A stretch of 64,000 nucleotides of DNA. Origin: Prochlorococcus sp. AG-347-L02 (lineage in GTDB: Bacteria > Cyanobacteriota > Cyanobacteriia > PCC-6307 > Cyanobiaceae). How positions within the stretch are numbered: position 1 is the first letter of the stretch; every line of letters begins with the position of its first letter. Of this stretch, positions 40,508 to 48,996 are shown piece by piece. Below the pieces are notes generated by a model. It made no database searches. It was not told where the DNA came from and was given only the letters and a program-made list of their open reading frames with translations. The DNA lies in the NCBI GenBank assembly GCA_003281255.1, contig QCCL01000002.1:95924-159923 (forward strand), in the 5' to 3' direction. Made by a program: the position numbers and the translations under genes.

Positions 40508-41314
40508 TTGAAAAGGGTAGCTTTACTAGTCCAATATGATGGATCTCATTATTCAGGTTGGCAAAAACAAAAAAATACAACTACTGTTCAAGAAATTCTG
40601 GACAGTGCTCTCTTAAAGATTACAAATCATAAAGTAAGGACTTTTGCAGCAGGCAGGACTGATGCTGGGGTTCATGCATCAGGTCAAGTAGTCCACTTTG
40701 ATGTTGATTGTGTTCTTCCAGGAAATAGTTATTCTGATGTCTTAAATAGTCTTTTACCCTCATCAATTAGGATCTTGGAATCAGTTGAGGTTAAAGATAG
40801 TTGGCATGCATGCTATTCAGCAATGTATAGACATTATCGATATGTCATTAATAACAGTAAATTCCCTAACTTGTTCATCAATAATTGGTCATGGCATAGA
40901 TATCAAAAAGTATTAGATGAAGTTTTAATGTTAAATGCATCCAAGAAAATGGAAGGAGAACATGATTTTTTTGCTTTTCAGAAAAGTGGTAGTAATAGAA
41001 CAAACTCAATTACAAAAATAAAAAATATAGATGTTAATAGAGTAGAAGATTTGATTTTTGTTGATATTAAAGCTACTGGTTTTCTATATGGAATGGTCCG
41101 CTTAATTATTGGTCAACTAGTTTTAGTTGGAGAAAAAAAAATTTCGCCAGAAATTTTTACTGATAGATGGGTAAACAAAAAGAAAAATGAGGTTAAAGAA
41201 TCTGCTCCAGCTAAGGGGTTATGTTTTGTAAATGCTGTTTATGAAGAAAATGTTTTTAAAAAGATTAATAACAATGATTTTTTCCCTGTATTTTTAATTA
41301 AGGGTTTTTCTTAA
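40508..41314 (+). CDS. truA: tRNA pseudouridine synthase A (positions 38-40)
   Basis: 268 residues from TTG 40508. The catalytic Asp is in AAGRTDAGVHASGQVVHFD, and LPSSIRILESVEV and FLYGMVRLIIGQLV are conserved. It modifies the anticodon arm. The usual position between rplQ and rplM is kept. Confidence 0.96.
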   Translation: MKRVALLVQYDGSHYSGWQKQKNTTTVQEILDSALLKITNHKVRTFAAGRTDAGVHASGQVVHFDVDCVLPGNSYSDVLNSLLPSSIRILESVEVKDSWHACYSAMYRHYRYVINNSKFPNLFINNWSWHRYQKVLDEVLMLNASKKMEGEHDFFAFQKSGSNRTNSITKIKNIDVNRVEDLIFVDIKATGFLYGMVRLIIGQLVLVGEKKISPEIFTDRWVNKKKNEVKESAPAKGLCFVNAVYEENVFKKINNNDFFPVFLIKGFS

Positions 41315-41360
41315 ATAAAATTTAATTAAGCGAATTTTTTGTTTAAATCATTGAAAACTG

Positions 41361-41390
41361 TTGTTTAATATTCCTCCAATAAGGTAGAAT
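41361..41390 (+). promoter_or_regulatory. Candidate sigma70-type promoter for rplM
   Basis: TTGTTT at 41361-41366 and TAGAAT at 41385-41390 are separated by 18 bp, inside the 114-bp gap before rplM. The -10 hexamer is the same as those proposed for rplC and rpmJ. It suggests that rplM-rpsI-rpmE-prfA can be transcribed on its own. Confidence 0.6.
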
Positions 41391-41428
41391 TTAATACTAA
41401 TTTAAATTTATTTGCAGAAATTTGGTAA

Positions 41429-41860
41429 ATGAATAAAACAATTACTCCATCTTTAGAAACCATCGAAAGAAATTGGTTTTTAGTTGACGCAAAAGATAAG
41501 ACGCTTGGAAGACTTGCTACAGAAATTGCAACTGTATTGAGAGGTAAGAATAAACCAACATTTACACCTCATTTAGATACTGGAGATTTTGTCATTGTAG
41601 TTAATGCTGAGAAAGTTGAGGTAACAGGTAAAAAAGCATCACAAAAATTGTATAGGAGACATTCTGGAAGACCAGGAGGAATGAAAACTGAAAAATTTGA
41701 GTCTTTACAAGAAAGAATTCCTGAAAGAATCATCGAGCAAGCTGTTAAAGGCATGTTGCCTCATAACTCTTTAGGAAGACAGCAATTTAAAAAACTAAAA
41801 GTTTATAAAGGTGCTGATCATCCTCATGCTGCTCAGAATCCTGTATTATTAAATAGTTAA
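41429..41860 (+). CDS. rplM: 50S ribosomal protein L13 (uL13)
   Basis: 143 residues: [38 protein letters not shown] and [18 protein letters not shown]. It is an early assembly protein of the large subunit and is paired with rpsI as usual. Confidence 0.98.
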   Translation: MNKTITPSLETIERNWFLVDAKDKTLGRLATEIATVLRGKNKPTFTPHLDTGDFVIVVNAEKVEVTGKKASQKLYRRHSGRPGGMKTEKFESLQERIPERIIEQAVKGMLPHNSLGRQQFKKLKVYKGADHPHAAQNPVLLNS

Positions 41861-41869
41861 TTTATCAAA

Positions 41870-42280
41870 ATGAATAGTCAAATAAAAAACAAAGCTGTAT
41901 ATTGGGGAACTGGAAGAAGAAAAACTTCAGTAGCTAGAGTTCGCTTGGTTCCAGGAAATGGAATAATAAAAATTAATGGTCGTGCTGGAGATGATTACTT
42001 AAATTTTAATCCTCTGCACTTAAATTCAATAAAGGCACCTTTGCAAACATTAGGCCTTGAAAATTCTTATGATATTCTGGTAAATGTTTTTGGTGGGGGA
42101 TTGACTGGTCAAGCAGATGCTATAAAGCAAGGTGCAGCACGAGCACTTTGCGAATTATCTCCTGACAATAGGAAACCGCTAAAAACGGAAGGCCATCTAA
42201 GTAGAGATCCTAGAGCTAAGGAAAGAAGAAAATATGGTCTTAAAAAAGCAAGAAAAGCTCCTCAATTCTCAAAACGTTAA
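41870..42280 (+). CDS. rpsI: 30S ribosomal protein S9 (uS9)
   Basis: 136 residues: [39 protein letters not shown] and the [12 protein letters not shown] tail that reaches the P site. Confidence 0.98.
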   Translation: MNSQIKNKAVYWGTGRRKTSVARVRLVPGNGIIKINGRAGDDYLNFNPLHLNSIKAPLQTLGLENSYDILVNVFGGGLTGQADAIKQGAARALCELSPDNRKPLKTEGHLSRDPRAKERRKYGLKKARKAPQFSKR

Positions 42281-42293
42281 AGGAATTTAAATT

Positions 42294-42554
42294 ATGCCAA
42301 AATCAGAAATACACCCAAAATGGTATTCAGATGCAAAAGTTATTTGTAATGGAGAAGTTGTAATGACTACTGGCTCCACGCAGCCTGAATTGCATGTTGA
42401 TGTTTGGAGTGGTAATCATCCCTTCTTCACTGGAACTCAAAAGATTCTTGATACAGAAGGTAGGGTTGATAGGTTTATGAAAAAATATGGAATGGGTTCA
42501 GCTAATTCAGCCACATCAAAAGAGAAAAAAGAAGAAAAAGATTCTAAAAAATAG
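42294..42554 (+). CDS. rpmE: 50S ribosomal protein L31 (bL31), zinc ligands mostly lost
   Basis: 86 residues: HPKWYSDAKVICNGEVVM and HPFFTGTQKILDTEGRVDRF. Zinc-type L31 carries about four cysteines; here one remains (residue 18), and the CSxCHPF position reads WSGNHPF. So this is a non-zinc form. The Lys/Glu-rich tail (about 70-86) is longer than usual. Confidence 0.95.
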   Translation: MPKSEIHPKWYSDAKVICNGEVVMTTGSTQPELHVDVWSGNHPFFTGTQKILDTEGRVDRFMKKYGMGSANSATSKEKKEEKDSKK

Positions 42555-42581
42555 AATTTCAAAAATTAAGCACAATTTCAA

Positions 42582-43676
42582 TTGGAATACTCAACATTAA
42601 TTGCAAGGTTGAAAACTGCTTCAGAAAGTTTTGAAAATTTGGAAGTGCAGCTTGCAGATCCCGATATAGCTAATGATCCAAAAAAATTAGAATCAATAGC
42701 AAGAGAAAGGTCAAAATTGGAACCTTTAGTGATTGATTTTAATAAGTTGCTTGATACTTCTAAAGAAATCGAAGATTCAAAAAAGCTACTAAAAGAAAAT
42801 AGAAACGATAAAGAAATGGAATCTTTGATAAATGAGGAGTTAATAAATCTAGAGGAATATAAGAATGAATTGATTCAAAAAACGATAATTGCTTTATTAC
42901 CGAAAGATCCAAGAGATGAGAGAAGTGTAATGTTAGAAATCAGAGCTGGTGCTGGAGGGAACGAGGCGTGTATCTGGGCGGGTGATTTAGCAAGAATGTA
43001 TGAAAGATATGGACAGAAAATTGGATGGTCTGTAAAACCTGTTAGTGCTTCCGAGTCAGATATGGGAGGATTTAAAGAGTTAGTTATCTCCGTTAAGGGA
43101 GATTCTGTATATAGTCAACTGAAATTTGAGGCCGGTGTCCATAGAGTCCAAAGAGTTCCAGCTACTGAATCTCAAGGTAGAGTTCACACCTCTACTGCTA
43201 CTGTAGCCGTCATGCCTGAGGCTGATCCTGTTGAGGTTAAGATTGATCCAACTGATCTAGAGGTTGGTACAGCAAGATCAGGAGGTGCAGGGGGACAAAA
43301 TGTTAATAAGGTAGAGACAGCTATTGATCTTCTTCATAAGCCTACAGGAATAAGAGTTTTTTGTACTCAAGAGAGATCACAGTTGCAAAATCGCGAACGG
43401 GCAATGGAAATTTTAAGAGCTAAATTATATGAAATTCAATTAAAAGAAGCTAATGCAAAAGAGAGATCACAAAGACTTTCCCAAGTTGGAACAGGTGATA
43501 GGAGTGAAAAAATTAGAACTTATAATTTTAAAGATAACAGGACAACTGATCATAGATTAGGTTCCAATTTTTCACTAGAGCCAATTCTTGCTGGTCAATT
43601 GGATGATGTGATTGATGCATGTATAGCGCAAGAACAAAAAAGAATGATGGAAGATTTTAATAACGAAGTAAATTAA
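42582..43676 (+). CDS. prfA: Peptide chain release factor 1
   Basis: 364 residues from TTG 42582; no ATG is close. It has PAT in [13 protein letters not shown], which reads UAA/UAG, and GGQ in [15 protein letters not shown], which drives peptide release. It is the last gene of the ribosomal block and is convergent with the HNH gene. Confidence 0.97.
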   Translation: MEYSTLIARLKTASESFENLEVQLADPDIANDPKKLESIARERSKLEPLVIDFNKLLDTSKEIEDSKKLLKENRNDKEMESLINEELINLEEYKNELIQKTIIALLPKDPRDERSVMLEIRAGAGGNEACIWAGDLARMYERYGQKIGWSVKPVSASESDMGGFKELVISVKGDSVYSQLKFEAGVHRVQRVPATESQGRVHTSTATVAVMPEADPVEVKIDPTDLEVGTARSGGAGGQNVNKVETAIDLLHKPTGIRVFCTQERSQLQNRERAMEILRAKLYEIQLKEANAKERSQRLSQVGTGDRSEKIRTYNFKDNRTTDHRLGSNFSLEPILAGQLDDVIDACIAQEQKRMMEDFNNEVN

Positions 43677-43688
43677 GATTTTTTTTTA

Positions 43689-44195
43689 CTAAATTGCAAT
43701 TCCAATTACGTATTTACTCCATTCTTTATGTCTGCCAGAGTCAATTTGTCTAGTGGCCTCAAAATTAAGGTTACTAAGTGGACGATAAGGCTTGCGTTTT
43801 AAAGGCATATTTGCCTCTTCTGGGGTTCGGTTACCTTTTTGTACGTTACATCTGAGACATGCTGTAGTAACATTTTCCCAGTTATCTGTTCCACCCCTGC
43901 TTCTAGGTAAAACATGATCTATTGATAGGTTACTACCCCTATAGTTACAGTACTGGCAAGAATTATTATCTCTCATGAGAATATTTTTTCTTGTTAAAGA
44001 AACTTCTCTAAAAGGGACCTTCACGTAGTAACGAAGCCTTATAACTGTCGGCAATTTTCTACCGCAATGTATTGAATATGATTTATCTTCCTCTAAGCTT
44101 TCTGCTTTACCTTTGATCATCAAAATGACAGCTCTTCTCCAAGAGGTGATGTTTAAAGGTTCATAAGATGCATTTAAAACTAGAGTCTGGCTCAT
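43689..44195 (-). CDS. HNH endonuclease family protein
   Basis: 168 residues from ATG 44195 (MSQTLVLNASYEPLNITSW). The frame opens further upstream at 44282, but that would overlap the alr start, and the short form is the family start. It has CQYCNYRG and CLRCNVQKGNRTPEEA zinc-binding pairs around the HNH core SIDHVLPRSRGGTDNWENV. This group is widespread and chromosomal in cyanobacteria; its cellular role is unknown. No restriction methylase is adjacent. Confidence 0.9.
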   Translation of the reverse strand: MSQTLVLNASYEPLNITSWRRAVILMIKGKAESLEEDKSYSIHCGRKLPTVIRLRYYVKVPFREVSLTRKNILMRDNNSCQYCNYRGSNLSIDHVLPRSRGGTDNWENVTTACLRCNVQKGNRTPEEANMPLKRKPYRPLSNLNFEATRQIDSGRHKEWSKYVIGIAI

Positions 44196-44263
44196 GCCAA
44201 AATACAATTTACATGTCATGCTAACTGTATATTTCAATAAGCGCATAATATTGTGCAAAGTTA

Positions 44264-45463
44264 ATGCAAATTCGGCAAACAAATCAGCGATTTAATTTTG
44301 ATAAATATCCAATTTTTGAACAAGATATAGATCCAAAACAAAGGGCATGGATAGAAGTTAAAGGTAAAGCATTAGAGGCAAATGTAAGGCAATTAAGAAC
44401 AAAACTGAGTAATAATTGTCAATTTATGGCGGTTGTAAAAGCTGATGGATATGGACATGATGCAAAAGTAGTATCTGACTATGCTATTAAAGGCGGGGCT
44501 TCAGAATTAGGTGTTGCCACTTTAAAAGAAGGGATTAAACTACGTTCTTTTGGAGTTAAAAAACCAATTCTTATTCTCGGAAATCTATATACAAAAAGAG
44601 ATTTAATTATATCCTTCAAAAATGATCTTATGCCAACTATCAGTAGTATAAGAGAGTGTTTACTTTGCAATAATATCGGGAAGCACTTTGGGTTGAAATT
44701 TTCTTTACATCTTAAGGTTGATACTGGAATGTCAAGATTAGGTTTTGAATCTAATAAATTTGCACAGCAATTTGAAAAAATAAAATCTTTTGAGAACATT
44801 TCAATAGAAGGAATATATAGTCATTTATCGTCTGCAGATGAAGATAACGCATTAAATTCTCAAAGTATTACACAATTACAAAGACTGAAGTTTAATGAAT
44901 TATTGAAGCAAATTAATCTTGATCGAGATAATGAAATTAAGATTCATTTGGCTAATTCTGCCGGAATGCTTCTTAACAAAGATTTTCATTTTCACATGGT
45001 ACGTGTTGGGCTTTCTATGTACGGATACAGTCCTCTAGCCAAAATAGATAAAAATTTATTACTTAAACCAGCTTTATATTTGAAAGCTAAAGTAGCTTTT
45101 ATTAGGATTATCGATCAAGGTGTAAGTGTAAGTTATGGAGGAAAGTTTGTAAGTAAAAGAAAAACTAAGTTAGCTGTTTTAAGTATTGGATACGCAGACG
45201 GAGTTCCAAGAAATCTTTCAGGAAAGATAAACGTAATTTTTAATAATACATTTTATCCCCAAGTTGGATCCATAACTATGGATCAAATGATGGTGGATAT
45301 AACAGGTTCAAACGAAATTAAAATTGGTAGTACGATGGTATTACTGGGATCTGATGGCGATAAAACAATTTCTCCTCTTGAATGGGCAAGAAAATCTAAT
45401 ACTATCCCCTGGGAAATTCTTTGTTCTTTTAAAAATAGATTACCGAGAGTTCAAGTTGATTAG
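44264..45463 (+). CDS. alr: Alanine racemase
   Basis: 399 residues. The PLP lysine is in MAVVKADGYGHDA, and the second catalytic base region is VSYGGKFVSKRKTKLAVLSIGYADG. It has a PLP barrel followed by a beta-rich C-terminal domain with GSITMDQMMVDIT. It supplies D-alanine for peptidoglycan. It is divergent from the HNH gene, 68 bp apart with the short HNH start. Confidence 0.95.
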   Translation: MQIRQTNQRFNFDKYPIFEQDIDPKQRAWIEVKGKALEANVRQLRTKLSNNCQFMAVVKADGYGHDAKVVSDYAIKGGASELGVATLKEGIKLRSFGVKKPILILGNLYTKRDLIISFKNDLMPTISSIRECLLCNNIGKHFGLKFSLHLKVDTGMSRLGFESNKFAQQFEKIKSFENISIEGIYSHLSSADEDNALNSQSITQLQRLKFNELLKQINLDRDNEIKIHLANSAGMLLNKDFHFHMVRVGLSMYGYSPLAKIDKNLLLKPALYLKAKVAFIRIIDQGVSVSYGGKFVSKRKTKLAVLSIGYADGVPRNLSGKINVIFNNTFYPQVGSITMDQMMVDITGSNEIKIGSTMVLLGSDGDKTISPLEWARKSNTIPWEILCSFKNRLPRVQVD

Positions 45464-45524
45464 ACATTTCGATTAAATAAAGAATTTTGAATGTTTGCAA
45501 AAAAATTGATAATGTATAAGAACT

Positions 45525-45613
45525 GGAGAGGTGGCTGAGTGGTTGAAAGCGGCTCCCTGCTAAGGAGTTACAGGAGGTAACTTTTGTCGAGGGTTCGAAT
45601 CCCTCCCTCTCCG
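45525..45613 (+). tRNA. tRNA-Ser (anticodon GCT)
   Basis: An 89-nt class II tRNA. Acceptor GGAGAGG pairs with CCTCTCC plus discriminator G. The anticodon stem GCTCC/GGAGT encloses CTGCTAA, giving anticodon GCT. The long variable arm lies before GAGGG-TTCGAAT-CCCTC. It forms the left border of the accessory islet. Confidence 0.96.
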
Positions 45614-45623
45614 TGGTTTTTTG

Positions 45624-45822
45624 GTTCGTGGAAGTTTTTAAGAGTTCGCTGAAGATTAAGATCTACTGATAAGACTATAGATATCAGAATATGAGGTGCT
45701 CACAGGCTCGTATAAGTTCAAAAGTAAATCAAGTGGTGGGTAAAGTGTGTATCTGGAGCAAAAAATGTTAGGTAGAGATTACATACTCAGAGATAAAGTC
45801 CTAAGAGATTATGGTGGGTAAA
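45624..45822 (+). repeat. Left flank repeats of the islet
   Basis: GTTCGTGGAAG at 45624 and GTTCGCTGAAG at 45644 are a tandem pair with 20-bp period. GGCTCGTATAAGTTCA (45705-45720) matches the right-flank repeats closely. TGGTGGGTAAA occurs at 45734-45744 and 45812-45822. No gene is seen in the 254 bp between tRNA-Ser and the first islet ORF. Confidence 0.65.
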
Positions 45823-45912
45823 TATATTTTCTAATACTTAATTAATCCAAATATTCAAAAAGTTAAAATGATAGGATATATATTATGCAATACATATGCT
45901 TTAAGAACTTTT

Positions 45913-47268
45913 ATGTTCAAAAAGATTGAAATTTGGATCCTTTACTTAGTTCTTATTTTAGGAATACCGGTAACAATTGGGTTTGGTTCTGTTGTAAGAC
46001 ATGAAATACTTGGAGGTACTAAATTAGGGAGAATTTCAAAAACTGCACTTTTTTTTGCAGAAATTCCAGAGAATATTAAAAAAATATTTTTTAACAAAAA
46101 TGCAAATGAAGTGTTAGATAGGTCACCTTTATTAGATAGTTTTAATGGAACGCCTAATGCAAGTGAATCTTATCTTCTTCTCTCACGATATAACGGAGAC
46201 TTGAAGGAGGGAATAGTAGAACTTGTCGATTTAACCAACTTTAAGGTTTTGCATACTTGGAATCCTGATATAAATGCCTTTAATGAATTAATTTCAAAAA
46301 TTGATGAGTTTAAATATATGGATAGAGATCAAAATAATTCAAGGCAATTATTAATAAATCCAAAATTAATTAGAGATGGAGGTTTAATTATTAATACAAA
46401 AATGTTGCGAAAAATAAATGCTTGTTCTAATTTAATCTTTCAGAAAAATAATGATATACTGCATCATTCAATAGAAACTGATATTGAAGGTAATATTTGG
46501 GTTCCATCCACTATATATCCGCAAATTTTAAAAGTCAAAGTTGGTAATGAACTTAATGCAGATGGTGGGTATGCTGATGATGGAATTGTTAAGTTATCTC
46601 CTGATGGAGAAATTTTGTTTGAAAAGTCCGTATCACAAATTTTTATAGAAAATGGTCTCGAGTATCTTTTATTTTCAGTAGGAGATAGCAATTTTACGTT
46701 AGATCCTATACATTTAAATGATATTCAACCAGTAAATTACAATGGAGAGTTTTGGCAAAAAGGAGATGTCTTTTTATCTTTAAGGCATCAATCAATGGTT
46801 ATTTTGTATCGTCCCTTAACAAATGAAATTATTTGGAAAGGAACAGGACCATTTTTTCATCAACATGATGTAGACATTTTAAATGGGCATAAGATATCTA
46901 TTTTCAATAATAATTCAAAGGATTTTTCAGTTGGTGATGTTGTAGATGGACATAATGAAGTAATAATTTACGATTTTAATACGAATGAATACTCTTCTTA
47001 TCTAAGCGATAGTTTAAAAAATAATGAAGTAAGAACAATAACTGACGGTAGAAGTCAGATTCTTCCAAATGGAGATCTTTTTGTAGAAGAAACTAATTAT
47101 GGCAGGACATTTTATTTTAATTCAGATGGTTCTTTGAGATGGATGCATGTCAATCGAGCAAAGAATGGTAATGTATACAATATTGGTTGGTCAAGAATTT
47201 TATATAAAGATGAAGATGTAAAATCAGTAAATAATTTCTTGAAATCAAAAGGTAAATGTAATGACTGA
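45913..47268 (+). CDS. Membrane-anchored arylsulfotransferase (ASST)-like protein
   Basis: About 451 residues from ATG 45913 (MFKKIEIWILYLV); the frame opens at 45868. A single N-terminal membrane anchor (about 5-27) is followed by a large domain with beta-propeller-like repeats. ILHHSIETDIEGNIWVP, HQHDVDILNGHKISIFNNN and YGRTFYFNSDGSLRWMHVN resemble the HH and QHD blocks of the arylsulfotransferase family, which moves sulfate from one phenolic group to another outside the cytoplasm. The acceptor is unknown. It overlaps the next ORF by eight bases. The sulfotransferase at the end of the same cluster supports a sulfation theme. Confidence 0.65.
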   Translation: MFKKIEIWILYLVLILGIPVTIGFGSVVRHEILGGTKLGRISKTALFFAEIPENIKKIFFNKNANEVLDRSPLLDSFNGTPNASESYLLLSRYNGDLKEGIVELVDLTNFKVLHTWNPDINAFNELISKIDEFKYMDRDQNNSRQLLINPKLIRDGGLIINTKMLRKINACSNLIFQKNNDILHHSIETDIEGNIWVPSTIYPQILKVKVGNELNADGGYADDGIVKLSPDGEILFEKSVSQIFIENGLEYLLFSVGDSNFTLDPIHLNDIQPVNYNGEFWQKGDVFLSLRHQSMVILYRPLTNEIIWKGTGPFFHQHDVDILNGHKISIFNNNSKDFSVGDVVDGHNEVIIYDFNTNEYSSYLSDSLKNNEVRTITDGRSQILPNGDLFVEETNYGRTFYFNSDGSLRWMHVNRAKNGNVYNIGWSRILYKDEDVKSVNNFLKSKGKCND

Positions 47269-47485
47269 ATCTTTACTGATATTTTACATTTTTTCTAGTG
47301 CAAATACATTATTTGCATATATAGGTCCTGGAATGGGAGGTGGAGTAATCGCTGCTATTTTTGGATTAATTGCTGCCTTTTTTTTAGGATTATGGGGTAT
47401 TTTGTATTATCCAATCAAACGTGCTTTAAAAAATAGGAAAAAGAAGAAGATATCATATAAAAATAACAATCAAAATAAAAAGTGA
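47261..47485 (+). CDS. Small membrane protein of the sulfotransferase islet
   Basis: 74 residues: one or two hydrophobic segments. FAYIGPGMGGGVIAAIFGLIAA is glycine-rich, then comes FFLGLWGILYYPIKR and a Lys/Asn-rich cytosolic tail. I do not recognise a named family. It overlaps the ASST-like gene by eight bases and the next gene by four, so the cluster is tightly coupled. It may be a subunit or anchor for the sulfotransferase neighbours; that is inference. Confidence 0.6.
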   Translation: MTESLLIFYIFSSANTLFAYIGPGMGGGVIAAIFGLIAAFFLGLWGILYYPIKRALKNRKKKKISYKNNNQNKK

Positions 47486-47838
47486 AACATTTTATTCTTT
47501 TGTTTCTTTGTGTTTTATCTATTGAAATATTTATCAGATCGAATTATATCTTCTTAATCAACTCTTTAATTAAGGTAAGCAAGAAAGCGATTTATATTGT
47601 ACTAAATAAAAATATTAGCGATCACTGGAAAGAGAATATTATTACCAAATATTCATTGCAGATGATTAAGAACTCATTGCAAATGCTATTAATTATATTT
47701 TTGATTTTTTTTATTTTTATTATTGCAGATAATTTGTTTACTGGGATTCTTGCTTTCACATTCTCTTTAAATGGAATAATTGAATCTATATTGATTGCAT
47801 TAAGTTATGCCTACATTAGAAGATTAATTCTTAAATGA
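47482..47838 (+). CDS. Hypothetical membrane protein of the sulfotransferase islet
   Basis: 118 residues from GTG 47482: hydrophobic segments at about 4-30, 66-86 and 88-108, with a charged middle loop (about 34-60). No family is recognised. It overlaps both neighbours by four bases (GTGA and ATGA type), which argues that it is translated. Confidence 0.6.
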   Translation: MKHFILLFLCVLSIEIFIRSNYIFLINSLIKVSKKAIYIVLNKNISDHWKENIITKYSLQMIKNSLQMLLIIFLIFFIFIIADNLFTGILAFTFSLNGIIESILIALSYAYIRRLILK

Positions 47839-48809
47839 ATAATTATTCTTGGTTAGAACAAAATTTGCATAAATTTGCTCTTTCATGGCAATTTATGCGC
47901 GAAGTAACTTTTGATTTTGAAAGTCCAAATATACCTTCCTCGAGTGTAAGTGAAAATAATATTTTTATTACAGGACTTGCTCGCGCAGGAACAACAATAT
48001 TGTTGAATGCACTTTATGAGTCAAATAATTTTGCATCTCTAACTTATGCTGATATGCCATTTGTCCTCGCTCCCAATCTTTGGTCTAAAATTTCTATCAA
48101 AAGAGGAAATACTGAATTAAAAGAAAGAGCACATGGAGATGGAATTAAAGTCTCGACAGATTCACCAGAAGCATTTGAGGAGGTATTTTGGAAAACGTTT
48201 TCCGATGAAGAGTGTGAGGAATTAGAAGATAAGTTTAGAGTCTATATAGGAAATATTCTCTACAAGTATAAAAAAGAGAGATACCTTAGTAAAAATAATC
48301 AAAACATAAAAAGAGTTGAACTAATTTCAAAAATTTTCAATCACTCAAAGATACTTATTCCTTTTAGAGAACCAATACAGCATGCATATTCTTTACTGAC
48401 TCAGCATAAAAAATTTATTAATGATGCTAAAAATGATAAGTTTATATCAAAATATATGAAATGGATTGGACATACAGAATTTGGTCCTAATTACATTCCT
48501 ATCTACAATCAAAATCTAAATTTTCAAAATGATTTAGAAATCAACCATTGGATTGAACAATGGTACCTTACTTACTTTAATGCCTTTCAATCTTTAAGAA
48601 ATAAGAATAATTTTCATTTCATTTCTTATGAAAAACTCTGTTTAAACAGGAATTATTGGTTCCAAATTCAAAAATTAGTAAACTTAGATAAACCTTATGA
48701 TTTTGAATTTAGAGAATCAAAAAAAGATATTCCATGCAACATTGATAAAGGATTGAAAGAAAAAGCAATGTCTTTATATTTTGATTTAAATCGTTTAAAC
48801 CTCGCGTAA
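47835..48809 (+). CDS. PAPS-dependent sulfotransferase family protein
   Basis: 324 residues. The 5'-phosphosulfate loop is FITGLARAGTTILL (45-58), and the 3'-phosphate-binding part is KILIPFREPIQHAYSLLTQHKKF with the RxPxxxxxS pattern. These proteins transfer sulfate from PAPS to sugars, lipids or peptides. The acceptor is not evident. It is the last of the four overlapping islet genes; the right repeats begin 60 bp downstream. Confidence 0.82.
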   Translation: MNNYSWLEQNLHKFALSWQFMREVTFDFESPNIPSSSVSENNIFITGLARAGTTILLNALYESNNFASLTYADMPFVLAPNLWSKISIKRGNTELKERAHGDGIKVSTDSPEAFEEVFWKTFSDEECEELEDKFRVYIGNILYKYKKERYLSKNNQNIKRVELISKIFNHSKILIPFREPIQHAYSLLTQHKKFINDAKNDKFISKYMKWIGHTEFGPNYIPIYNQNLNFQNDLEINHWIEQWYLTYFNAFQSLRNKNNFHFISYEKLCLNRNYWFQIQKLVNLDKPYDFEFRESKKDIPCNIDKGLKEKAMSLYFDLNRLNLA

Positions 48810-48868
48810 AAAAATTCAAATACTATGCATGAAGAGATTTATTTCAGAGATGACCTTCCATAAGATTG

Positions 48869-48947
48869 TGTGGGTAAATTGGTGGGTAATTTACGTCCAT
48901 CTCTTAAATATTTGTTCGTATAAGTTCAGTGGAGTTCGTATAGGTTC
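48869..48947 (+). repeat. Right flank repeats of the islet
   Basis: TGTGGGTAAA (48869-48878) and TGGTGGGTAA (48880-48889) are followed by GTTCGTATAAGTTCA (48914-48928) and GTTCGTATAGGTTC (48934-48947), the latter two at a 20-bp period. Both families match the left flank. The 187-bp gap to the next gene holds no other feature that I can support. Confidence 0.65.
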
Positions 48948-48996
48948 TCTTTCTAGTGGCTCCTGCGCCATACTAAATCAATAAATATCTTTTAAT

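Larger units (their letters stand above)
45614..48990. mobile_element. tRNA-Ser-linked accessory islet with flanking direct repeats (putative)
   Basis: The segment from the 3' end of tRNA-Ser to about 48990 carries four co-directional genes with sulfotransfer and membrane features, unlike the housekeeping genes around it. Both flanks carry the same two repeat families. GTTCG(tat)AAG(ttc) repeats occur in pairs at exactly 20-bp spacing on each side. TGGTGGGTAA repeats also occur on both sides. tRNA-anchored insertion with arm-type repeats is typical of tyrosine-recombinase elements, but no integrase gene is in the segment and no duplicate of the tRNA 3' end was found. It is interpreted as a relic or integrase-less cargo segment. 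Confidence 0.5.

Noticed and set aside
44196..44282. Longer N-terminus for the HNH endonuclease
   Set aside because: It would overlap the alr start, and the residues before MSQTLVLNASYEP do not resemble the family.
44479..44799. 106-residue minus-strand ORF inside alr
   Set aside because: Antisense shadow of a clear alanine racemase.
48889..48969. 26-codon minus-strand ORF starting MAQEPLEREPIRTP
   Set aside because: It is translated from the islet repeats themselves and ends quickly; there is no sign of a real gene.
48948..48972. Possible tRNA 3'-end fragment at the right end of the islet (GGCTCCTGCGCCA)
   Set aside because: It does not match the 3' end of the flanking tRNA-Ser, and no cloverleaf can be formed around it, so it was not called an att duplicate.
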